Origin: Bacteroidota bacterium
GTDB taxonomy: Bacteria; Bacteroidota; Bacteroidia; Chitinophagales; Chitinophagaceae
Length of the DNA stretch: 12,498 bases
Direction of reading: 5' to 3'
NCBI GenBank assembly: GCA_023426425.1
Contig: JAFAAT010000070.1
Span: 1-12,498 of the forward strand
The stretch's first letter is position 1, and every line of letters begins with the position of its first letter. The position numbers and the translations under genes were made by a program. Below, in pieces: positions 7,564-12,498 of this stretch. Below the pieces are notes generated by a model, which was given only the letters and a program-made list of their open reading frames with translations, made no database searches and was not told where the DNA came from.

Positions 7564-8184
7564 ATGCTGCACGAAGAACTATTATCAATCATCGACGACA
7601 GGCAACACGCACACTGCTTGTGGAGCGAGATCACAGAATTATACAGCTCTGAAGGCCGACACTATCATAATTTGCAACACCTGGACTTTCTCTATAACGA
7701 GCTGTCTACGCTGAAGACTGAGCTGAAGGACTGGCCAGCAATCTGCCTGGCTATCTGCTATCACGATATCATCTACCACCCCGGCGCTGCAGACAATGAG
7801 GATAAAAGTGCCGAACTGGCTGAAGAAAGATTGTCCCCCACCAACATTAAGGAATCTTCAGTTAGCCGGTGCAAACAACACATCCTCGCCACCAAACTTC
7901 ATGCTAATCATACAGATCCTGACACTAATCTTTTTACCGATGCAGACCTGGCCATTCTGGGGCAAAATGATGAGGTGTATGACGAATACGCAGTGAATAT
8001 TCGTCGGGAATATTCTCACGTGCCTGATGCACTTTATGGCATGGGTCGTGGCGGCGTATTACAACGTTTTCTAAGGATGGAACGCATCTTTAAAACTGAA
8101 GCTTTCTTTACAAAGTACGAAGTTCAGGCGCGCAAAAACATCAGGCGCGAACTCCAGCATTTAACTGCACCGGTAAGGCAGTAA
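7564..8184 (+). CDS. predicted metal-dependent HD-superfamily phosphohydrolase
   Basis: A 206-residue cytoplasmic protein of the predicted HD phosphohydrolase family (COG4339 type). The N-terminal signature RHYHNLQHL (32-40) supplies histidines. The HD pair is His67-Asp68 in CYHDIIYHPGAADNEDKSA. A later acidic motif, TDADLAILG (Asp126, Asp128), completes the metal site. The substrate is not known. It begins 9 bases after the cupin stop, so the two are almost surely cotranscribed. An adjoining GTATG start has no strong ribosome binding site, normal for the phylum. Confidence 0.86.
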   Translation: MLHEELLSIIDDRQHAHCLWSEITELYSSEGRHYHNLQHLDFLYNELSTLKTELKDWPAICLAICYHDIIYHPGAADNEDKSAELAEERLSPTNIKESSVSRCKQHILATKLHANHTDPDTNLFTDADLAILGQNDEVYDEYAVNIRREYSHVPDALYGMGRGGVLQRFLRMERIFKTEAFFTKYEVQARKNIRRELQHLTAPVRQ

Positions 8185-8206
8185 ATATTAACGTAGATTC
8201 GGGCAA

Positions 8207-9787
8207 ATGGTCACACAAATAGAAATCAAAAATCTCTTTTTTGAAGATTACAAAGAGCTCATAGAAGCCATGAAAGCTGCCTACCCCATGTGGCAGGGCG
8301 GCTTTTGGAAAGAAACCACCCTCCAGCGTCTGATTCGACAGTTCCCCGAGGGTCAGATTGTGATCAAAGCAGATGGCAAAGTAGTAGGTTGTGCCTTGTC
8401 AATCATCGTCGACTACAACGACTTTGGTGATATACACACCTATAAGCAGATCACGGGAAATTACACCTTCAGCACACATAATCCCTCAGGCGATGTGCTC
8501 TATGGCGTAGAAGTCTTCATCCATCCTGACTATCGTGGCCTCAGGCTCGGAAGAAGACTCTATGATGCTCGTAAAGAGCTCTGCGAACACCTCAACCTGA
8601 AAGCAATAGTCTTCGGTGGCCGCATCCCCAACTACCACCTCCACGCCGACAATATGTCCCCGAAAGAGTACATCAACAAAGTCAGACACAAAGAAATCTA
8701 CGACCCTGTGCTCTCCTTCCAGCTGGCCAATGATTTCCACGTTAAAAAAGTTCTGAAACATTATATGCCGGATGACGACGAAAGCATGCAATTCGGCACC
8801 TTACTCCAATGGGATAATATTTTCTACCAACCTCGCACGACTACTTCCTTCAACCGTAAAACCTCCGTACGAATCGGTCTCGTACAATGGCAAATGCGAA
8901 ACTACCGCGATATGGACGAGCTGTTTAGCCAGGTAGAATACTTCATCGACTCTATCTCCTCCTATCAAAGCGATTTTGCGCTGCTGCCAGAGCTATTCAA
9001 TGGACCGCTCCTCGCGAAGTACAACCACCTTTCAGAGGTAGACGCCATGAAGGAGCTCGCAAAGTTCACTCCCGAACTAAAAGACAGATTCAGAGAGCTT
9101 GCCATCAGCTACAACGTCAACATCATCGCCGGCAGTGTGCCCAGCATCGAAGACGGCGCCCTTAAAAACATCGGTTACCTCTGTCACCGTAACGGTCAGA
9201 TCGATACCTATGAGAAAATTCACATCACGCCTTCCGAAGAAAAATTCTGGGGTATCAAAGGTGGAAACACACTTCAGGTCTACGATACAGATGCAGGCAG
9301 AATAGGCATCCTTATTTGCTACGACGTGGAATTTCCCGAACTCGCCCGCCTCCAGGCAGAAGAGGGCATGCAAATACTGTTCGTTCCCTTTCTCACCGAT
9401 ACCCAAAATGCCTATATGCGTGTCCGGTACTGCGCCCAGGCCCGCGCCATAGAGAATGAATGCTTCGTCGCCATCACCGGCAGCGTAGGAAACCTGCCCA
9501 AAGTGGAAAACATGGACATACAGTATTCTCAGGCCGCTGTCTTCACTCCCAGCGACTTCGCTTTCCCCTCCAATGGCATCAAAAGCGAAGCCACACCCAA
9601 TACCGAAATGATCCTTATCGCAGACGTGGACCTGACGCTACTGGATGAATTGCATAGCTACGGTAGCGTACGCAACCTCAAAGACCGCAGAACAGATTTC
9701 TATGAACTAAAGCTCAGGAAAGCTCCTAAAGCGCCACCCCCGGATACACACCAGAACGACGTCGCCGGTCCCGCCTCAGGTGGTTAA
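8207..9787 (+). CDS. bifunctional GNAT acetyltransferase / carbon-nitrogen hydrolase fusion
   Basis: A 526-residue two-domain enzyme. The N-terminal GNAT domain (about 1-200) has the acetyl-CoA pyrophosphate loop RGLRLG at 110-115, after VEVFIHPDY. The C-terminal nitrilase-superfamily domain (about 220-500) has the full catalytic triad: Glu262 in LLPELFNG, Lys337 in EKIHITPSE and Cys371 in ILICYDVEFPE. Such fusions are widespread in Bacteroidota, but the substrate is not established; acyl transfer coupled to amide hydrolysis on one metabolite is a reasonable inference. The last 24 residues are Pro- and Gly-rich and look disordered. It follows the HD gene by 22 bases and probably ends the operon. 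No clear terminator is seen after its stop. Confidence 0.92.
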   Translation: MVTQIEIKNLFFEDYKELIEAMKAAYPMWQGGFWKETTLQRLIRQFPEGQIVIKADGKVVGCALSIIVDYNDFGDIHTYKQITGNYTFSTHNPSGDVLYGVEVFIHPDYRGLRLGRRLYDARKELCEHLNLKAIVFGGRIPNYHLHADNMSPKEYINKVRHKEIYDPVLSFQLANDFHVKKVLKHYMPDDDESMQFGTLLQWDNIFYQPRTTTSFNRKTSVRIGLVQWQMRNYRDMDELFSQVEYFIDSISSYQSDFALLPELFNGPLLAKYNHLSEVDAMKELAKFTPELKDRFRELAISYNVNIIAGSVPSIEDGALKNIGYLCHRNGQIDTYEKIHITPSEEKFWGIKGGNTLQVYDTDAGRIGILICYDVEFPELARLQAEEGMQILFVPFLTDTQNAYMRVRYCAQARAIENECFVAITGSVGNLPKVENMDIQYSQAAVFTPSDFAFPSNGIKSEATPNTEMILIADVDLTLLDELHSYGSVRNLKDRRTDFYELKLRKAPKAPPPDTHQNDVAGPASGG

Positions 9788-9847
9788 CGGCCCCCTTTCT
9801 TAATGCTGGTCAATGAAACAAATTCAGGCTTGTTGCTTCACTACAGC

Positions 9848-9879
9848 TTTGGTATTTTTTTTCTTTTGGTGTATCTTTG
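9848..9879 (+). promoter_or_regulatory. strong promoter-like element with no gene behind it
   Basis: TTTG (9848-9851), a 20-base spacer and TATCTTTG (9872-9879) match the Bacteroidota TTTG-N19-21-TAnnTTTG consensus in both halves. A start near 9885 would produce an RNA beginning just before the GTGGC hairpin at 9892-9920. The local T-rich composition makes a chance match possible. Confidence 0.45.
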
Positions 9880-10061
9880 CAATCGTCTCCAGTGGCAATG
9901 TTTTTGCATATCTAAGCCACAGACGCTAGCTCGGGTACACCACCTTTTTACCTGCTTCCTTTTTTACCATTCATCGACGGCCTTTACGCGCCGGAAGGCT
10001 CTCTTCGTACCCGGACCTGCGCAAAACAGGAGAAAATTTCCTTTCTACTCCACCCCCGGTT

Positions 10062-10116
10062 CCATACCACCCCCATACAGCGCCCATACCAACTCCATAT
10101 CAACTCCATATGTTCG
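10062..10116. repeat. 11-bp tandem repeat, 5 copies
   Basis: CCATA recurs exactly every 11 bases, at 10062, 10073, 10084, 10095 and 10106. The units are CCATACCACCC, CCATACAGCGC, CCATACCAACT, CCATATCAACT and CCATATGTTCG. The period is close to one DNA helical turn, so all copies face nearly the same side. There are no spacers, so this is not a CRISPR array. Confidence 0.75.
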
Positions 10117-10343
10117 CCCTGACATTGACTTGTCATTGATGGGTCTACGACACACCATTTTCACCTCAAGGAGCTTAATATCTCACTTCAAATCCGCTTC
10201 ATCCAGACGGGTAAATACAAGAAATGCAGCACTTTCGAACTGCATCTCTTAAACTCACTTAATATGAAGTCTTTGCTCCAATAACTATCTCTGACTTTCT
10301 TAGCTGCGTTGCCTCAAAAGCAACAAATACTACTCGTGAAAAT

Positions 10344-10637
10344 TTATTGATCCTCTTTCTTCAGCTTTGCATCAAACAAAAATGTGCCGAAAGGGAAAAA
10401 CGCAGCAACAAAGGCCAGTACAAGCTTGGAGAATGGCCACTTGTTCTTCAGGTAAACATTGAAAGCAGCCAGCATGAACAAAATAAATAGCAAACCATGT
10501 ATCCACCCCGTATATTTCACCATCAATGGCTGATCAGCAAAATACTTCAGCGGCATTGCTATAAACAGGAGCACCAGCATAGATACCCCTTCCAAAATCC
10601 CAATGAATCTTAACCTGCCTACAGTTGTGGAAAACAT
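10344..10637 (-). CDS. DUF3817 family membrane protein
   Basis: A 97-residue integral membrane protein with three hydrophobic helices (about 9-27, 39-59 and 69-86) and a Lys-rich C terminus. The DUF3817 signatures are visible: GRLRFIGILEGVSMLVLLF, AMPLKYFADQPLMVKYTGW and IHGLLFILF. The function is unknown; the family is often a small inner-membrane protein. The ATG at 10635-10637 is chosen over a TTG at 10656-10658, which falls inside a perfect -7 promoter box. It lies 60 bases downstream of the exosortase-associated membrane gene on the same strand, but its own promoter box suggests a separate unit. Confidence 0.85.
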   Translation of the reverse strand: MFSTTVGRLRFIGILEGVSMLVLLFIAMPLKYFADQPLMVKYTGWIHGLLFILFMLAAFNVYLKNKWPFSKLVLAFVAAFFPFGTFLFDAKLKKEDQ

Positions 10638-10655
10638 AATCTTCTGTTGTGCCCG

Positions 10656-10663
10656 CAAAGGTA
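10656..10663 (-). promoter_or_regulatory. -7 promoter box of the DUF3817 gene
   Basis: On the minus strand TACCTTTG matches TAnnTTTG perfectly, 18 bases before the ATG at 10637. This is the same box and distance as at the 73-residue gene (2122-2129). No properly spaced -33 element is seen; a TTTG at 10690-10693 is 26 bases away. Confidence 0.5.
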
Positions 10664-10697
10664 CCGAAGCTTTTGCAACTGCATCACATCAAAGATA

Positions 10698-11123
10698 TTA
10701 GCTCTTGTTCTCCCTTACTCCCAACCTCTGGCTGGTCCCGGCAAAACTGCGCTCCATCTTTGGGATCACAAGAAGAATAATAAACGGCAAAGGACTACTG
10801 AAAAATACCCTCAGATGACGAATCTGGTCAAGCACATCAGCACTCACAATGTCAAATTTCCATTGCACCAGTCCCACAAGCATCAACAGCACTACCAGCG
10901 ACGCATACCCAAGCGTCCAAACATATTTCACCCAATGTATCTTATGCTGATGCCAGTAAAATATCCCGGCAGCATAAACTCCGCCAAGGAACACCAGGTG
11001 AAAAATCCGTCTTTTCATCGCACCTACACCGGTAGCCTCCGAAACATGCTGCAGCTCAATCCAGCTCAGCCCGATTATCAATATCAGTGAAAGAACCAGC
11101 TTCCAGTTATTTTTTAGCCACAT
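10698..11123 (-). CDS. exosortase-associated membrane protein (probable XrtX-associated type)
   Basis: A 141-residue protein with four predicted membrane helices (about 8-25, 40-57, 66-87 and 106-121). A short polar loop after helix 1 contains an Arg pair (MKRRIFH), and the C-terminal tail is basic (PKMERSFA onward). Its ATG lies inside the end of the exosortase gene (17-base overlap), so the two are translationally coupled and likely partners. Bacteroidota exosortases are often followed by a small dedicated membrane protein; I place this one there by context and size rather than by a distinctive motif. It may help stabilise the exosortase or present substrate, which is inference. No catalytic residues are recognisable. 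Confidence 0.68.
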   Translation of the reverse strand: MWLKNNWKLVLSLILIIGLSWIELQHVSEATGVGAMKRRIFHLVFLGGVYAAGIFYWHQHKIHWVKYVWTLGYASLVVLLMLVGLVQWKFDIVSADVLDQIRHLRVFFSSPLPFIILLVIPKMERSFAGTSQRLGVRENKS

Positions 11124-11646
11124 CTGTTTTGCTATAAAGAATCCACAAATAAAAACTCACTCCATATATCGCCAGCTTAAACAGGTAATGATGCATGAAG
11201 TCCGCCAGCTCATAGTTATTATAAAACATGACCGCCAGCACTGCACACCTCACCATGTTCAGAAAAATCGTCAGTAACACTCCACCAGCAATAAACAGGC
11301 TTAGCCTCTTAATCTTTGCAGGGAAGCAAAGCAGAAACCCAACATAAAGCACCATCAGCTCAAGCCCGTTGCACGCCGCCGCTATGGTCACCGACTTCTT
11401 CCCATTTATCAGAAGAGAATACCCGTCACTTACCAGGTCACTGTAAAACGGCGTCAGCATCTTCACAGTACCCCACATGATCAGCTCTATCAGCTGACTA
11501 TCGGGCACTCCACTGGGCTTCAGTACCAACTCATACAGTACCCGCCAGACGATAAACAGGATCCCGCCCCTCAAAATGAAGGTTCTCAAACCCTTGGGTA
11601 TGCTGGAATATCCCTTCCTGACTTGATCTAAAACCAATGCTTTCAT
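11107..11646 (-). CDS. archaeosortase/exosortase family transpeptidase (small Bacteroidota type)
   Basis: A 179-residue polytopic membrane cysteine protease/transpeptidase that should cleave a C-terminal sorting signal on exported proteins and pass them to an envelope acceptor. The three family residues are present: Cys92 in AAACNGLELMVLY, Arg133 in FLNMVRCAVL and His152/His153 in DFMHHYLFKLAIYG. Hydrophobic helices surround each. There is no EpsI-like fused domain, so this is a minimal enzyme of the XrtX/XrtN/XrtF size class; the exact subtype is uncertain. The ATG at 11644-11646 is chosen over a TTG at 11665-11667 because that TTG lies within the promoter box. The gene overlaps the next one by 17 bases. 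Its probable substrate gene is immediately upstream and shares its promoter design. Confidence 0.9.
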   Translation of the reverse strand: MKALVLDQVRKGYSSIPKGLRTFILRGGILFIVWRVLYELVLKPSGVPDSQLIELIMWGTVKMLTPFYSDLVSDGYSLLINGKKSVTIAAACNGLELMVLYVGFLLCFPAKIKRLSLFIAGGVLLTIFLNMVRCAVLAVMFYNNYELADFMHHYLFKLAIYGVSFYLWILYSKTDVAKK

Positions 11647-11664
11647 GTGCTTGTGTTGTGAAGA

Positions 11665-11758
11665 CAAAAATCTATTGACAGACCTATCCGGAAAAATTCT
11701 GGGCAGCGTTTAACTTCTGCTTTAGAAGCAGTTAACGAGTGGATTACAACTCCTTAAC
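11665..11758 (-). promoter_or_regulatory. exosortase promoter with three 22-bp-spaced GTTAA operators
   Basis: Read on the minus strand, GTTAA occurs at 11754-11758, 11732-11736 and 11710-11714, each 22 bases apart. AATTTTTCC follows at 11690-11698 (in the -33 region), then TAGATTTTTG at 11665-11674. The ATG is 18 bases beyond. The layout is the same, with identical distances, at 12046-12117. Repeats two helical turns apart just upstream of the promoter suggest an activator that binds as a tandem dimer. LytTR regulators use 9-bp direct repeats at this spacing, though the flanking bases match the LytTR consensus only partly. Confidence 0.65.
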
Positions 11759-11789
11759 GAGCTGTTAGGAATTCCCCGGCCTTAAAAGT

Positions 11790-12008
11790 TTATTTCGAGG
11801 CTTTCTTGCGGCTGTCGTAAAACTTCTTGATGCCAACTCCTGCCCCTGCAGCTAACAGCATGCTGAGTCCTCCGTCAAGTGGCACACATACACCACCATC
11901 GTCTACACCACCCCCAAATCCAGGACCACCCTGGGCGAATGCTGCCAGTGGAGCAGAAATAATTAGAATAAGTACCAGGAATGAAAGAATCTTTACTGCA
12001 TGTTTCAT
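11790..12008 (-). CDS. small exosortase substrate with PID-CTERM-like sorting tail (72 aa)
   Basis: The product has two targeting signals and almost nothing between them. Residues 1-25 form a Sec signal peptide ending APLAAFA, with cleavage likely before Gln26. Residues 26-42 are a Gly/Asp-rich stretch with one Cys (Cys41). Residues 43-47 are P-L-D-G-G, the expected sorting motif, resembling the P-I-D-G-G of PID-CTERM proteins. A short hydrophobic segment (48-60, LSMLLAAGAGVGI) and a basic tail (KKFYDSRKK) complete the tripartite signal. After both cleavages only about 20 residues would remain. The ATG at 12006-12008 gives a proper signal peptide; an upstream in-frame start at 12117-12119 would lie in the operator region. 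It sits just upstream of the exosortase gene. That it is a substrate is inferred; the sorting-tail architecture is seen directly. Confidence 0.82.
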   Translation of the reverse strand: MKHAVKILSFLVLILIISAPLAAFAQGGPGFGGGVDDGGVCVPLDGGLSMLLAAGAGVGIKKFYDSRKKASK

Positions 12009-12045
12009 TTTGTTTCGTTTTGTTTGTTTGAAAATGAATCTGACA

Positions 12046-12117
12046 CAAAGATGTATGGATGCTCTTTCGGGGAGAAATTTTTCGAGTCGGTTAACAGGTG
12101 TTTTGTAACCGCTTAAC
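12046..12117 (-). promoter_or_regulatory. substrate-gene promoter with two 22-bp-spaced GTTAA operators
   Basis: On the minus strand GTTAA is at 12113-12117 and 12091-12095 (22 bases apart), AATTTCTCC at 12071-12079 and TACATCTTTG at 12046-12055. The distances from the proximal GTTAA to the TA of the last box (36 bases) and from the AATTT block to it (16 bases) equal those at the exosortase promoter. The TTTG-ended boxes agree at 8 of 10 positions. The leader to the ATG at 12008 is about 30 bases. The site could also influence the divergent gene at 12252. Confidence 0.62.
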
Positions 12118-12251
12118 AAGCCATTTAGAAATCAAACGGTTATCTTAGATGCTAATATGTAGTCCTGGGCCACCAGCAAGGCTACCAAAAAACTAACATG
12201 GCCTGATATTTTACCGTCTTCAATAATAGCCTGCATACCCGGTTTTGTGAA

Positions 12252-12498
12252 ATGGATATCTGGAAGTATTCCGCACTTTGTTTTCTGCTTTTCTGTTCAG
12301 TGAATTCCTCTGCTCAGCAAAAATGGTTCGAAACGACCGCAGGCACAGGCCTCTCCTTCGCAACCACAAAAGCATCACCTCTTGACTATCAGACACGGAT
12401 TCTGCCGCATCTGGGCGTCACTGCTTTCATCCCTTTCAGCAAAACTGTTGCCCTCAAAACCGGTGTCATTTATCAGCAAAAAGGAAATAAGACGGCCG
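12252..12498 (+). CDS. outer-membrane beta-barrel protein, 5' part only (runs off the window)
   Basis: The first 82 codons of an exported protein. Residues 1-21 form a signal peptide (hydrophobic core YSALCFLLFCSV, then NSSAQ, with cleavage likely around the Ala-Gln). The mature part begins with alternating-pattern strands: WFETTAGTGLSFATTKAS, then PHLGVTAFIPFSKTVALKTG and VIYQQKGNKT. This G-x-x-F-S and L-K-T-G-V-I-Y-Q-Q-K-G pattern is typical of the PorT/OMP_b-brl_2-type eight-strand barrels of Bacteroidota. It is divergent from the small sorted-protein gene across about 240 bases. No clear TAnnTTTG box is seen in front of it. The 3' end is missing, so length and subtype are unknown. Confidence 0.75.
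   Translation, partial: MDIWKYSALCFLLFCSVNSSAQQKWFETTAGTGLSFATTKASPLDYQTRILPHLGVTAFIPFSKTVALKTGVIYQQKGNKTA

Larger units (their letters stand above)
9788..10343. other. 556-base stretch without a convincing gene
   Basis: The stretch holds a strong promoter-like element (9848-9879), a 5-bp-stem hairpin GTGGC/GCCAC (9892-9920), T-runs near 9941 and 9961, an 11-bp-period repeat (10062-10116) and a GTTGC/GCAAC hairpin (10308-10324). The one long plus-strand frame (9803-10252) lacks a recognisable domain, contains the promoter and repeat, and does not look coding. No tRNA or rRNA is apparent. Confidence 0.6.

Noticed and set aside
9803..10252. 149-codon plus-strand open frame in the large gap
   Set aside because: It has no recognisable domain, runs through a promoter-like element and the 11-bp repeat, and has Ser/Pro/Arg/Cys-rich composition typical of a chance frame.
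10308..10324. Terminator after the DUF3817 gene (GTTGC/GCAAC hairpin)
   Set aside because: The stem is only 5 bp and has no T-tract on the minus strand; noted in the gap description only.
11717..11731. Palindrome as a rho-independent terminator of the substrate gene
   Set aside because: On the minus strand no T-run follows the stem, and it is placed exactly between operator repeats, so a regulatory reading fits better.
11827..12108. 93-codon plus-strand frame over the small sorted-protein gene
   Set aside because: It is the antisense shadow of the Gly-rich substrate gene, with a Pro/Ser-rich low-complexity N terminus; the minus strand has a clear signal peptide and sorting tail.

Overview
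The window looks like a chromosomal segment of a Bacteroidota bacterium, most likely a Chitinophaga-like member of the Chitinophagaceae. This is inferred from three things. The recognisable -7 promoter boxes are of the Bacteroidota TAnnTTTG type (for example 95-102, 2122-2129, 9872-9879 and, on the minus strand, 6250-6257 and 10656-10663). Ribosome binding sites are weak or absent. The gene families are typical of the phylum: a lipoprotein-like M1 peptidase, a GNAT/carbon-nitrogen hydrolase fusion, a DUF3817 protein and a small exosortase with a P-L-D-G-G substrate.

Left part (1-4915). A short 13-bp tandem repeat and a promoter precede a probable lipoprotein M1-family aminopeptidase with an LTA4-hydrolase-like layout. 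A terminator-like inverted repeat follows its stop codon. Next come a 73-residue hypothetical gene behind its own -7 box, a minus-strand gene that seems to be broken by one in-frame amber codon (2492-2851), and an orphan membrane histidine kinase.

Middle (4912-9787). The kinase gene ends convergently, with a 4-base overlap, on a CNNM/CBS/CorC_HlyC 'hemolysin' membrane protein. A pyridoxamine-phosphate-oxidase-fold protein lies further along on the same minus strand. Divergent from it is a plus-strand cluster with short gaps: a YjlB-like cupin, an HD-superfamily phosphohydrolase and a 526-residue acetyltransferase/nitrilase-superfamily fusion. An 18-bp minisatellite lies just upstream of, or inside the 5' end of, the cupin gene.

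Right part (9788-12498). About 550 bases without a convincing gene hold a good promoter with no gene behind it and an 11-bp-period minisatellite. Then, all on the minus strand, come a DUF3817 membrane protein, a four-helix membrane protein, a 179-residue exosortase with intact Cys/Arg/His residues, and a 72-residue exported protein with a P-L-D-G-G/transmembrane/basic C-terminal sorting tail. A plus-strand outer-membrane beta-barrel gene runs off the right edge.

The most interesting signal is that the exosortase gene and the small substrate gene are preceded by the same promoter layout, to the base. Both have GTTAA direct repeats exactly 22 bp apart, then a conserved AATTTnTCC block, then a TA-N4-TTTG box, with identical distances at both sites. 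This suggests that one direct-repeat-binding regulator, possibly of the LytTR type, controls both the sorting enzyme and its substrate.
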